Shown in pieces: positions 6,617 to 14,239 of a stretch of 18,218 nucleotides of DNA. Below the pieces are notes generated by a model. It did not search any database, was not told the DNA's origin, and saw only the letters and a program-made list of their open reading frames with translations. A program made the position numbers and the translations under genes. Within the stretch, counting starts at the first letter, position 1. Each line of letters starts with the position of its first letter. Origin of the DNA: CAZVBV01 sp964578905 (GTDB taxonomy: Bacteria; Patescibacteriota; Gracilibacteria; UBA4473); NCBI GenBank assembly GCA_964578905.1, contig CAZOER010000019.1, forward strand, positions 1-18,218. The letters are read 5' to 3'.

Positions 6617-8389
6617 ATGCGCCGATCTTCTGTTGGTATCCGTTCGCGATGGGGGTTAATTCTGATTATTGGAATGATCTTCTTTGTCTCCCTTGTTTGG
6701 ATACTCTGGCATAGATTTTTCCTATCTCATTCTGAGTTCATTCCTACGAATGGAGGAATGTTTACCGAATCTACCATTGGGTCACGAAGAAATCTCAATC
6801 CTCTTTCGCCTGATACAACATTGTTTGATCGCGATTTAGGGAAACTCATCTTTGCAGGACTTCTCCGATACGATCCATCATCTGGTGAGATTGCTGACGG
6901 ACTGGCTCATTTTCGTATTTCCGAAGATTCGAAGACCTACTTTCTGACGCTTAAAAGTACCGCTAAATTTCAAAATGGAGATCCGGTAACAACCGATGAC
7001 GTGCTCTTTACCTTTGAAAAAGTAATCCAGCATCCGGACTTTTCCAATCACATTCTGCGGGATGCCTTTGAATATGTATCGCTCAATGTTGTGGATGAGA
7101 AAACGATCTCCTTTGTTCTCCCAGAACAGAACGTCTTCTTCCTTTCACTTCTGACAACACCTATTCTTCCAGCGAAATATTTCAAAAACGCCCTTATTGA
7201 AGAAGTAACCGATCCTGATTTTTCTTTTAATAAAAAGCCTATCGGTGCTGGACCGTTCCAATTGGAGAATATTGTTCCAAGTAATGATGGAAGTTTCCGT
7301 GTGTTTCTGGAACGAAATCCTCATTTTTACGGGAAAAAGCCGTTCATCAAACATTTGGTGTTTTACGTCTATCCGAAGTTTGAACACTTAAATGTTGCTC
7401 ACCCATGGACAACATTCTTTTCAAAGATCCCATTCGTACGACTCGAAGATTTTGAGCAGAAAGTATTTAAAGAATATCAACTCGAATCACTCTACTCCAG
7501 ACGAGAGTACATTCTTCCTCGATTTACGGCGCTCTTTTTTAACCTTGATCGAGAAACAGGAATTGAAGTTCCTTCAATGAGAAAGGCGCTCAGCATGGGC
7601 GTTGAAAAAGAAAAAGTTTTGGAGAATGCTCCAGGATGGAATCAAATCGATTCATTTTTCTTTTTTGAAGGCGTAGAAAATTGGCACGATTCTGATTTCC
7701 CCGCGAGCAGGACTGCACTTCGGGATGGAGGATTTCCATTTAATAAAGTGAGAGAAACGCGAACAAATGCTGAAGGCGAAACGGTCTCTTTGCGACTTAT
7801 CACCTCCACTGCACCGCCTCTCTACACGATTCTGGCACAAGACATCGCCCGAACATGGGAGAAAGAACTTTCTCTAAAAATTGAATTTGAAGCGCTGGCT
7901 CCAGAAGATTTTCAAAAAGCACTCCGCGAAAGAGATTATGACATTGTTCTCTTTGGACAGAACTTCTCTGAGAATTTCGACTCACTCTCAACATGGCATT
8001 CTTCACAATCTGGAGAACTCAATCTATCGAATCTTACCAATGAAGATGTTGATTTCTTAATTGATGAAGTGCGCTTCTCAGGGGCTCAAACCGATCTTTT
8101 CGCGTTGAATGAGAAACTCACCGAAATCATTCCCGCTGTTCCCCTCTCAACACCGAAATACAACCTCCTCGCCTCTGAACAACTCCTCGGATTCTCTGAA
8201 AACTTTGGAAAAATCAGGTCACACTCTGATCGATTCCTTGGAATCGAAGATTGGTATTTCTACGAGAAACGAGATTGGGATATAGAAGAAGGAACATCAA
8301 AACTTGTCGGATTTTTCCGATGGATGTTTGGTCTCGAAAAAACAGTCACTCATGAAGAAAATCTCACCCCGGACACTCCAGAATCTTGA
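6617..8389 (+). CDS. Family 5 (oligopeptide/dipeptide-type) extracellular solute-binding protein, membrane anchored
   Basis: A 590-residue protein of the SBP_bac_5 family, whose members capture peptides, nickel or other ligands for ABC importers. Residues 13-33 form a strong hydrophobic segment after RRSSVGIRSRW, with neither a lipobox cysteine nor a clear cleavage site, so it is probably held by an uncleaved helix. Family features follow: NPLSPDTTLFDRDLGKLIFAGLLRYD-like sequence near residues 58-85 (seen as NPLSPD and LIFAGLLRYD), FQNGDPVTTDDVLFTFEKV near 117-135, and GAGPFQLE near 212. The C-terminal 45 residues are a family-unlike charged tail with another short hydrophobic patch. No ABC permease or ATPase gene is adjacent. 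The last 38 bases overlap ruvX. Ligand unknown. Confidence 0.82.
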   Translation: MRRSSVGIRSRWGLILIIGMIFFVSLVWILWHRFFLSHSEFIPTNGGMFTESTIGSRRNLNPLSPDTTLFDRDLGKLIFAGLLRYDPSSGEIADGLAHFRISEDSKTYFLTLKSTAKFQNGDPVTTDDVLFTFEKVIQHPDFSNHILRDAFEYVSLNVVDEKTISFVLPEQNVFFLSLLTTPILPAKYFKNALIEEVTDPDFSFNKKPIGAGPFQLENIVPSNDGSFRVFLERNPHFYGKKPFIKHLVFYVYPKFEHLNVAHPWTTFFSKIPFVRLEDFEQKVFKEYQLESLYSRREYILPRFTALFFNLDRETGIEVPSMRKALSMGVEKEKVLENAPGWNQIDSFFFFEGVENWHDSDFPASRTALRDGGFPFNKVRETRTNAEGETVSLRLITSTAPPLYTILAQDIARTWEKELSLKIEFEALAPEDFQKALRERDYDIVLFGQNFSENFDSLSTWHSSQSGELNLSNLTNEDVDFLIDEVRFSGAQTDLFALNEKLTEIIPAVPLSTPKYNLLASEQLLGFSENFGKIRSHSDRFLGIEDWYFYEKRDWDIEEGTSKLVGFFRWMFGLEKTVTHEENLTPDTPES

Positions 8390-8786
8390 ATTACAAAACC
8401 AAGAAATCGCCCCTTCTCCGGAAGGGAAGAATATCCTTGCGCTTGATTATGGAGAGAAGTTTTGTGGGCTCGCCTTCTCCCCAGACGGCGTTTGTACCTT
8501 TCCTTTAGAGGTCGTAGAGACAGGGCTAATTGAAGAACGAATGAAAGAAATAATGAACAATAAATCTGTTCATAAGTTAGTAGTTGGTCTCCCCCTTTTC
8601 CCTGATGGGAAAGAAAACAAGTTGTGTGGTGTTATTCGAATATTTGCGAAGAAATTTGAAACACTGGTTCCCGTAGAATTTATAAATGAACGTTATTCTT
8701 CTAAATTGGTTGTCCCTCAACAAGCGGATCGAATCGACGATTTTGCAGCCGTGAAAATTTTAGAGTTCTCATTTGCAAAAAAATGA
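8352..8786 (+). CDS. ruvX: Putative Holliday junction resolvase / pre-16S rRNA nuclease RuvX (YqgF)
   Basis: YqgF-family RNase H-fold nuclease. In E. coli the protein is needed for 16S rRNA 5' end maturation and was earlier predicted to be a Holliday junction resolvase. From the ATG at 8352 it has 144 residues, close to the usual 138-150. Motifs: LALDYGEKFCGLA (29-41) with the first catalytic Asp32, LVVGLPL (76-82) followed by DGKENK, FINERYSS (110-117) with Glu113, and DDFAAVKIL (129-137) carrying the last acidic site. The middle is slightly shortened and the family's usual second Asp region (DxxAA) is present as DDFAA. Start 8352 overlaps the upstream gene by 38 bases; an in-frame ATG at 8304 would add 16 residues of no family character. 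Confidence 0.85.
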   Translation: MKKISPRTLQNLELQNQEIAPSPEGKNILALDYGEKFCGLAFSPDGVCTFPLEVVETGLIEERMKEIMNNKSVHKLVVGLPLFPDGKENKLCGVIRIFAKKFETLVPVEFINERYSSKLVVPQQADRIDDFAAVKILEFSFAKK

Positions 8787-8792
8787 TATAAT
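8784..8792 (+). promoter_or_regulatory. Extended -10 promoter of the sigma factor gene
   Basis: TGATATAAT is an extended -10 (TG, one base, TATAAT, full consensus). The TG belongs to the TGA stop of ruvX at 8784-8786. Nine bases separate it from the ATG at 8802. No good -35 box is seen, and an extended -10 does not need one. Confidence 0.6.
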
Positions 8793-8801
8793 TCCGGCAA
8801 G

Positions 8802-9362
8802 ATGCGCGAAAATTTGACCCCGTCGCAAATCGAAAAATGCGTATTAAAGGCGCAAAAAGGAGATGAGCGAAGTTTTGCTCTCCTCTTTGATTGCTTCTAT
8901 GACAAAATTTCGCGGTATGTTCATTTTCGTGTGGCGCAGGAGGACGTAGAAGACATCGTGTCAGACGTTTTCCTCAAAGTTGTGGAGAAACTCAATACCT
9001 ATAAACCAAACCCAAAGGCGAGCTTTCAGTCATGGATTTTTCGGATTGCTCACAATCGCGTGATTGATTTCTATCGACAGAAGAAAGAACTCTTAGGGAA
9101 ACAGGATGAAGACGGAAATGATTTCTTTTTACAAATCCCTGATGAAAATCTTCGACCTGATCAGCAGACCAATCTCAACCTCGACGTAAAGAAGCTCTAT
9201 AAAGTCTTGAAACAGTTACCCGATAATCAACGAGAGATTCTTGAATTCAAATATTTAGAAGGTTTTTCGAACGCCGAAGTCGCTCAAATTACCGGAAAGG
9301 CTGAAGGAAATATTCGCGTGATTCAACTCCGTGCACTGCGAGAAATACGGAAACAGTGGTAA
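8802..9362 (+). CDS. RNA polymerase sigma factor, sigma-70 family, ECF type
   Basis: A 186-residue sigma factor with only regions 2 and 4, the ECF layout. Region 2 covers about 24-92: FALLFDCFYDKISRYV, then DVEDIVSDVFLKVVEKL (region 2.2 core-binding) and SFQSWIFRIAHNRVIDFYR (2.3-2.4, promoter melting and -10 recognition; read as SFQSWIFRIAHN plus RVIDFYR). Region 4 covers about 128-183, with LPDNQREILEFKYLEGFSNAEVA and the helix-turn-helix GKAEGNIRVIQLRALREIRK (seen as LPDNQREI, GFSNAEVAQITG and RALREIR). It has no anti-sigma gene beside it and no C-terminal extension, so its control is not visible here. It carries its own strong extended -10 promoter. Confidence 0.9.
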   Translation: MRENLTPSQIEKCVLKAQKGDERSFALLFDCFYDKISRYVHFRVAQEDVEDIVSDVFLKVVEKLNTYKPNPKASFQSWIFRIAHNRVIDFYRQKKELLGKQDEDGNDFFLQIPDENLRPDQQTNLNLDVKKLYKVLKQLPDNQREILEFKYLEGFSNAEVAQITGKAEGNIRVIQLRALREIRKQW

Positions 9363-9472
9363 TTGCTATCCTCTGGGGGTTTGGGGACGAGAAGTGTTTG
9401 AGCGCCAAAGGGACTCTGCAACTGTGTGCTATGCCAATGAAAGCGAGTTTTCTGGTTCCGACAGAATTTTCA

Positions 9473-9496
9473 GTTCTTTTTAGTTATAAAAAGAAC
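9473..9496. repeat. Perfect inverted repeat, 10-base arms
   Basis: GTTCTTTTTA, four-base loop GTTA, TAAAAAGAAC. AT-rich and symmetric, so it could act as a weak terminator in either direction after the sigma factor gene or as a protein-binding site. No T-tract follows the stem. Confidence 0.55.
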
Positions 9497-9530
9497 AGTC
9501 TTCTCGATATCTATCCACAATAAAAGAAGG

Positions 9531-9579
9531 GATTCCTCCTCGGAGCCTGTCCTCGAGAATTCGGGGAATCGGAATGACA
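9531..9579. repeat. REP-like palindromic element
   Basis: GATTCCTC (9531-9538) pairs with GGGGAATC (9563-9570), with an inner CTCG/CGAG stem and GGAATGACA behind it. The GATTCCTC...GGAATGACA layout resembles intergenic palindromes found in many bacterial genomes. It is the second REP-like unit in the window but not a copy of the one at 6287. Confidence 0.45.
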
Positions 9580-9593
9580 AAGGGGTGACCAGA

Positions 9594-9621
9594 TTGAAAA
9601 TTGCTCATTGTTCTGTACAAT
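9594..9621 (+). promoter_or_regulatory. Promoter of prfA
   Basis: TTGAAA (9594-9599), 16 bases, TACAAT (9616-9621), both 5 of 6. Nine bases follow before the ATG at 9631, which decides this start against a TTG at 9601 lying inside the promoter. Confidence 0.6.
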
Positions 9622-9630
9622 CGCCCCAGA

Positions 9631-10689
9631 ATGGAAGACAAAGCTAAAAAAGTCATCGCAGAATTTGAAGAAATCGAGCATCAGCTCGCAGACCCTTCTG
9701 TGTATTCAGATCAAAAAAAATTCATCGGATTGTCACAAAAACGAAAACATCTCGAAGGAAAAGCTGAACTTGCACAGGCGTTTGTTACCTTTGCAAAGCA
9801 GAAAAAGGACGCTGAAGATATGATCAAAACTGAAAGTGATACTGAGCTCATTGAAATGGCAAAAGCCGAACTAGAGGAAGCCAAGAAGATGTTGCCAGAA
9901 CTGGAAGAGAAACTCAAAGTTGCCCTTATCCCCCGAGATCCAAAGGACGATGCGAGTGCTATTGTGGAAATTCGTCCCGGAGCAGGAGGAGATGAATCTG
10001 CCCTCTTTGCGGAAGAATTATCACGGATGGTGTTGCGATTCTCAGAAGAACAAGGATTCAAATCTGAAATCATGAGTGAGACGATAAATGACGGTGGTGG
10101 ATTAAAAGAAATGATTTTTCGAGTGGAAGGATTTGGAGCCTATGGGAAGTTGAAATTTGAAGGAGGTGTCCATCGTGTACAACGAATCCCTGTTACCGAA
10201 TCACAAGGACGAGTCCATACTTCCGCCGTATCAATCGTAGTGATGCCAGAAGTTGAAGAGTCAGAAATTGAAATTAAAGACAGTGATGTTCGAGTCGATG
10301 TATTTCGTTCATCTGGTGCCGGAGGACAAAGTGTAAATACGACCGATTCTGCTGTGCGTTTAACACACGAACCAACAGGACTTATCGTAACCTGCCAAGA
10401 TGAGAAGTCTCAATTAAAGAATAAACACAAAGCATTCGGTGTTCTGCGAGCGCGACTCGCCGCACTTGAGGAAGAAAAGAAGATGAAAGAACTCGGGGAA
10501 AAACGTTTGGTGCAAATCGGATCCGGAGATCGAAGTGATAAAATCCGAACCTACAACTTCCCTCAAGATCGAGTAACGGATCACAGAATCGGACAGAATT
10601 TCTCAAACCTGCCATCAATCATGGAGGGGAATATTGAGAAAATTGTGGAAGCATTGGCACTCGAAGAACAGAAAAGTTTCTTGGAATAA
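9631..10689 (+). CDS. prfA: Peptide chain release factor 1
   Basis: RF1 recognises UAA and UAG in the ribosomal A site and triggers release of the finished protein. The 352-residue length is typical. The N-terminal coiled region is at 1-100, RPGAGGDE at 115-122, the tripeptide anticodon loop PVT at 187-189 within RVQRIPVTESQGR (RF1 type, PxT; RF2 has SPF), and the catalytic GGQ at 231-233 within SSGAGGQSVNTTDSA. The C-terminal part has the family sequence TYNFPQDRVTDHRI. Because TGA is also used as a stop in this window, an RF2 gene must exist elsewhere. The gene has its own promoter and is followed after 45 bases by another promoter-equipped gene. Confidence 0.96.
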   Translation: MEDKAKKVIAEFEEIEHQLADPSVYSDQKKFIGLSQKRKHLEGKAELAQAFVTFAKQKKDAEDMIKTESDTELIEMAKAELEEAKKMLPELEEKLKVALIPRDPKDDASAIVEIRPGAGGDESALFAEELSRMVLRFSEEQGFKSEIMSETINDGGGLKEMIFRVEGFGAYGKLKFEGGVHRVQRIPVTESQGRVHTSAVSIVVMPEVEESEIEIKDSDVRVDVFRSSGAGGQSVNTTDSAVRLTHEPTGLIVTCQDEKSQLKNKHKAFGVLRARLAALEEEKKMKELGEKRLVQIGSGDRSDKIRTYNFPQDRVTDHRIGQNFSNLPSIMEGNIEKIVEALALEEQKSFLE

Positions 10690-10696
10690 GAAGCAG

Positions 10697-10724
10697 GTGA
10701 CAAAACCCGAACTTTTCGTACAAT
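10697..10724 (+). promoter_or_regulatory. Promoter of the sugar transferase gene
   Basis: GTGACA (10697-10702, 5 of 6), 16 bases, TACAAT (10719-10724, 5 of 6), then ten bases including a run of seven C to the ATG at 10735. Confidence 0.55.
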
Positions 10725-10734
10725 CCCCCCCGCA

Positions 10735-12159
10735 ATGAGGAAATCTGAATTTTTAGTTCCCTTTGGAAGAATCATCAACGATGGAGTGATGACCTTCTTA
10801 GCCCTTGTCTTCGCTTATTTTCTGCGAATGCGTTGGTTTGGAATTTTGGGACTGAGTGCTCCAACAACACTTTTCCCATTGGAAATGTTTTACGTTTTTG
10901 CGTTTAAAATTTCACTCGCACTCGTTGTTATTTTCGCACTCAATGGACGATACAAATTCAGTAGAGACGAAAAAATATGGGATGAAATCACGCGTGTATT
11001 CTGGTCCTTCTCTTCTGGAATGGCACTATTACTCGTAGCCTTCTTCTTTGTGAAATTCACCTTTTTCTCTCGATTCATCTTTGGAGTATCATGGCTCGTG
11101 GGCTTAGTGCTCATACTTTCAGGAAGATTTGCCTTGCGATGGATACGAAATGAATTCCATGAAATGGGATACGGACGCGTTCGTATTCTTGTCCTCGGGA
11201 CAGGAACTATTTCTGCTCAAGCCATTGCCTTTCTCAAGAAATCTCCTCAATTTGAAATTGTGGGAATTTTGAGTGAGACGAGAAAACGAGATAAGAAATT
11301 CGAAGGACGAAAAATTATCGGAACCTTTGATGATTTCGAAACAATCCTTGAGAAGGTAAAACCGGATGAAGTCCTTGTGACAAGCGAAAACTCAACGGAA
11401 AAGGTAACCGCGAAACTTGTAAGACTCGCCCATATTGCGCATATAAAATTCCGATTCTTGCCCGATGAATTGGGGCTTGATTTGGCGGCCGTGGAAATGT
11501 CGACCTTAGGAACGTTCCCACTCGTGACATTGAAAAACACAAAACTCGATGATTGGGGATTTGTATTTAAATCAAGCGTAGACTTTGTTACGGCCATTAT
11601 CGCCGGAACACTTCTCAGTCCCCTCTTTGGAGCCGTTGCACTGAAAGTCTGGATGGAAGATAAGAAAGCACCGATTCTGTACAAATCAAAACGGGTCGGG
11701 AAAAATGGGAAATCATTCAACTGTTTGAAGTTCCGAACCATGGTTGTTGATGCCGACGAGAAGAAGAAAAAGCTCTTGAAGAAAAACCAAAGAAAAGGAG
11801 GCGTCCTCTTTAAAATGGATGATGATCCACGCGTCACAAAGCTTGGAAAGGTTTTGAGAAAATGGTCTCTCGATGAACTTCCTCAAATTTGGAATGTCAT
11901 ACGTGGCGATATGAGCCTGATTGGACCTCGTCCACATCTTCCTGAAGAGGTGAAGAAATATGCGAAAGACGATCTTCGCGTCCTTTCTATTCGTCCAGGA
12001 ATCACAGGGTTCGCACAAATAAATGGTCGTTCAAGCCTGAGTTTCAAAGAAGAAATGAACTACGAACTGTTCTATTTGAAGAATTGGAGCTTCAAACTCG
12101 ACATCATTATTTTCCTCAAAAGTTTGTGGGTGGTTCTCCGTCGGAAAAACGTATCGTAA
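10735..12159 (+). CDS. Polyprenyl-phosphate hexose-1-phosphate transferase (exopolysaccharide initiating enzyme)
   Basis: This membrane enzyme family (WbaP/WcaJ type) moves a sugar-1-phosphate from a nucleotide sugar to undecaprenyl phosphate, the first step in building surface polysaccharide or glycan for protein glycosylation. The 474 residues show the full-length layout: about four to five membrane segments in residues 10-140, a cytoplasmic Rossmann-like CoA-binding-type domain (RILVLGTGTISAQAI near 156-170), a further hydrophobic segment near 283-305, and the C-terminal catalytic sugar transferase domain with KFRTM (332-336), DDDPRVTKLGKVLR, SLDELPQ (378-384), SLIGPRP (394-400) and GITGFAQINGR. 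The sugar cannot be told from sequence. No further glycosyltransferases lie next to it, so it is not part of a visible polysaccharide cluster. Confidence 0.9.
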   Translation: MRKSEFLVPFGRIINDGVMTFLALVFAYFLRMRWFGILGLSAPTTLFPLEMFYVFAFKISLALVVIFALNGRYKFSRDEKIWDEITRVFWSFSSGMALLLVAFFFVKFTFFSRFIFGVSWLVGLVLILSGRFALRWIRNEFHEMGYGRVRILVLGTGTISAQAIAFLKKSPQFEIVGILSETRKRDKKFEGRKIIGTFDDFETILEKVKPDEVLVTSENSTEKVTAKLVRLAHIAHIKFRFLPDELGLDLAAVEMSTLGTFPLVTLKNTKLDDWGFVFKSSVDFVTAIIAGTLLSPLFGAVALKVWMEDKKAPILYKSKRVGKNGKSFNCLKFRTMVVDADEKKKKLLKKNQRKGGVLFKMDDDPRVTKLGKVLRKWSLDELPQIWNVIRGDMSLIGPRPHLPEEVKKYAKDDLRVLSIRPGITGFAQINGRSSLSFKEEMNYELFYLKNWSFKLDIIIFLKSLWVVLRRKNVS

Positions 12160-12175
12160 GGAAACAGGAAACTTT

Positions 12176-12204
12176 TTGACAAACGTCTTTCAGAAGGTCA
12201 GAAT
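12176..12204 (+). promoter_or_regulatory. Promoter of the S41 protease gene
   Basis: TTGACA (12176-12181, full consensus), 17 bases, CAGAAT (12199-12204, 4 of 6). The ATG is 35 bases past the -10, giving a leader of about 29 bases without a Shine-Dalgarno sequence. Confidence 0.55.
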
Positions 12205-12239
12205 TCAATGGACTTTTCGTTTATCTCAAACCAAAACAA

Positions 12240-14105
12240 ATGAAAAAACTGCTGTTCATATTCTTGGCGTCAATCATCTTCATTCCTTCAAGTCACGCTT
12301 TTCGTGATGTAACAAAAGGAAGTACATTCGACACAGAAGTACAAAGCTTACTTGATAAAGGGGTCCTCAAAAACGGAACCTTTCTTCGTCCAAACTTTTC
12401 CATCCCTATCGGAATGTTCTGGGAGATGGTATTGCGAGATACAGGATTCGATCCTGTCTCAGCCACATTTGGAACACCATTACCTCCAAATATCGAACCA
12501 AACGATCCTTTGGCACAATTTTTGCGAGAAGCCATTCGACGAGGATTTATTAGTGCTGATGAACCATTTGAAACAAATGACACCATTGAACGTATTGATG
12601 CTATTCGCATCTTAGTGCAAACAAAAGGATTATTAACTCCTCGAGCGAACTCAAGGCTCTTTTTGAGTAAGGTAAAAGGAGCTCCTCCAGGACAACCGAA
12701 TCTCACCTATGTAGAAGCCGCATACGCTTCGAATATATTAGAAGCGACTGATATCAATCCTTTGAAGCCAAATGCGCTTCTTACACGAAGAGATTTGATT
12801 GGATGGCTCTATAATTACAGTGTTCGAGGAGAAAAGAAGTCAACAATTAACCCTGGATCTTCAAGAACCCGACGAACACAATCACGAACACAATCTCGAA
12901 CACCGAATAAAAGAACACAAACCCGCGAAAGAACCTATTCACGACCAACGTCGAAAAAACGAACCATCGAAGTTCAGACAATAACGACTCCTACAAGAAC
13001 AAAATCTTCTGGAGGAGGTCTTCGTATTCCAAATGGTATCGTCCTCGAGAACATTTTCCGAAAGTTGAGCACTCAGTATCGATTCCCTGAGCAATTAACG
13101 GAAGCAAAACAATCTGAAATGATTGATGCTGCTATTGGAGCAATGGTAAAAAAGCTGGGAGACAAATATACAACCTACATTGAACCAGCGAAAACAAAAA
13201 TATTCAAAGAAGGACTCGAAGGACAATTCGAAGGAATTGGAGCATACGTAGAAATGGTGAATGAGAATTTTATGATTACGGCTCCGATCACTGGATCTCC
13301 CGCAGAAAAGGCTGGTGTTATGGCAGGAGACATTATTACAGGCGTAGATGGAGTAAATATTGAAGGCGAGTCTATTACCGAAATAATCGATCGAATTAAA
13401 GGACCGGCTGGAACCACTGTTGTGCTTACGATTCTCCGTGATAAAAATACTCAAAAAATCACAGTGACCCGTGGGAAAATAACCGTTCCATCGATCACTC
13501 TTAAGTGGAGTAAATCTGTTCCTATTATAGGAGTGCACAAATTCACAAGTACAACTGGAAAAGATTTCCAAAAGATATTAACGGAAGAAGTGCTCCCCAA
13601 GAAGCCTCGTGGAATCATCTTTGATCTGAGAAACAATCCTGGAGGATTCCTCACTTCTGCTGTAGAAATGGGAGAGTTCTTATTGGATAAAGGAAACTTG
13701 GTCTTCTCTGTTGAATACAGAGGGAACACTGATGAATATCGATCTTCTCGTCGAGGAGAACTCTACGGCTTTGAGAACATTGTCGTATTGCAGAACAAGG
13801 GAAGTGCCTCTGCTTCGGAGATCTTCACGGGAATGGTGCGCGACTATGACATTGCGAAGATCGTCGGAACGACATCTCACGGAAAAGGAACCGTGCAACA
13901 AGTTGACCGACAAGCAAATGGAGGAACGTTAAAACTCACGGTCGCCAAATGGCTGACACCAAAAGGAATATGGATTCAAGAAGGCGATGTTGAAACACAC
14001 GGAGTTCCTGCTGATGTTGAAGTAACCGATCCAACTATGGAAGAGAAAATGGAGAAGGTTGATCGACAACTCGACACCGCGGTGAATGAAGTTTTGAATC
14101 ACTAG
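12240..14105 (+). CDS. C-terminal processing (S41/CtpA) protease with SLH-like and PDZ domains
   Basis: A 621-residue exported protease. Residues 1-20 form a signal peptide (MKKLLFIF...SSHA). Residues 21-200 contain about three SLH-like repeats (FRDV...LLDKGVLKNGTFLRPN first), modules that anchor proteins to wall polymers. Residues 205-260 are a disordered Arg/Thr/Ser linker with short RTQS repeats. The PDZ domain covers about 326-408 (GIGAYVEM, SPAEKAGVMAGDII), which in CtpA enzymes senses substrate C-termini. The S41 catalytic domain follows: FDLRNNPGG near 460-469, GSASASE at 521-527 with the likely nucleophile Ser524, and SHGKGTVQ with the general base Lys549, exactly 25 residues later as in Prc and D1P. 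Expected role: cleaving envelope or cell-wall-associated proteins outside the membrane. The strong terminator after the stop ends this unit. SLH assignment is by pattern and is the least sure part. Confidence 0.9.
   Translation: MKKLLFIFLASIIFIPSSHAFRDVTKGSTFDTEVQSLLDKGVLKNGTFLRPNFSIPIGMFWEMVLRDTGFDPVSATFGTPLPPNIEPNDPLAQFLREAIRRGFISADEPFETNDTIERIDAIRILVQTKGLLTPRANSRLFLSKVKGAPPGQPNLTYVEAAYASNILEATDINPLKPNALLTRRDLIGWLYNYSVRGEKKSTINPGSSRTRRTQSRTQSRTPNKRTQTRERTYSRPTSKKRTIEVQTITTPTRTKSSGGGLRIPNGIVLENIFRKLSTQYRFPEQLTEAKQSEMIDAAIGAMVKKLGDKYTTYIEPAKTKIFKEGLEGQFEGIGAYVEMVNENFMITAPITGSPAEKAGVMAGDIITGVDGVNIEGESITEIIDRIKGPAGTTVVLTILRDKNTQKITVTRGKITVPSITLKWSKSVPIIGVHKFTSTTGKDFQKILTEEVLPKKPRGIIFDLRNNPGGFLTSAVEMGEFLLDKGNLVFSVEYRGNTDEYRSSRRGELYGFENIVVLQNKGSASASEIFTGMVRDYDIAKIVGTTSHGKGTVQQVDRQANGGTLKLTVAKWLTPKGIWIQEGDVETHGVPADVEVTDPTMEEKMEKVDRQLDTAVNEVLNH
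12873..12904 (+). repeat. 12-base tandem repeat coding RTQS
   Basis: CGAACACAATCA, CGAACACAATCT, then the partial CGAACACC: 2.7 copies in frame, coding for RTQSRTQSRTP in the linker of the protease. Related Arg/Thr-rich sequence continues downstream without exact repeats. Confidence 0.7.
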
Positions 14106-14117
14106 AATCAAATCTCA

Positions 14118-14146
14118 AACCCGGGTTCTCAGAACTCGGGTTTTTT
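14118..14146 (+). terminator. Rho-independent terminator after the S41 protease gene
   Basis: An 11-pair stem, AACCCGGGTTC / GAACTCGGGTT with one G-T pair, a TCA loop, and a following T run (14141-14146). It lies 13 bases past the stop codon. It is the only strong terminator visible in the window. Confidence 0.9.
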
Positions 14147-14181
14147 ATTGTTGATAACTTTTTTATTCATGAACAAAAAAT

Positions 14182-14210
14182 TTGACCAATCTTTTTCGTT
14201 CCCATAGAAT
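14182..14210 (+). promoter_or_regulatory. Promoter of the amidase/SpoIID gene
   Basis: TTGACC (14182-14187, 5 of 6), 17 bases, TAGAAT (14205-14210, 5 of 6). The first ATG is 29 bases downstream; an in-frame ATA at 14219 lies eight bases past the -10 box. Confidence 0.65.
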
Positions 14211-14239
14211 TTCAGAGAATATCTTTAAATAAAAATAAA

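Larger units (their letters stand above)
9363..9593. other. Non-coding gap between the sigma factor gene and prfA
   Basis: No convincing gene. It contains a perfect 10-base inverted repeat (9473-9496) and a REP-like palindrome (9531-9579). One forward frame is open from within the sigma gene to a TAA at 9521-9523, but its only ATGs give about 30 codons and there is no promoter at the start. Confidence 0.5.

Noticed and set aside
9431..9523. A 30-codon frame in the gap after the sigma factor gene
   Set aside because: No promoter or ribosome site at its start, no recognisable sequence, and it crosses the inverted repeat.
12208..12243. An 11-codon leader frame (MDFSFISNQNK) whose TGA overlaps the ATG of the S41 gene as ATGA
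   Set aside because: Its ATG lies only three bases past the -10 box, so the transcript would probably begin after it. Short overlap of this kind is also likely by chance.
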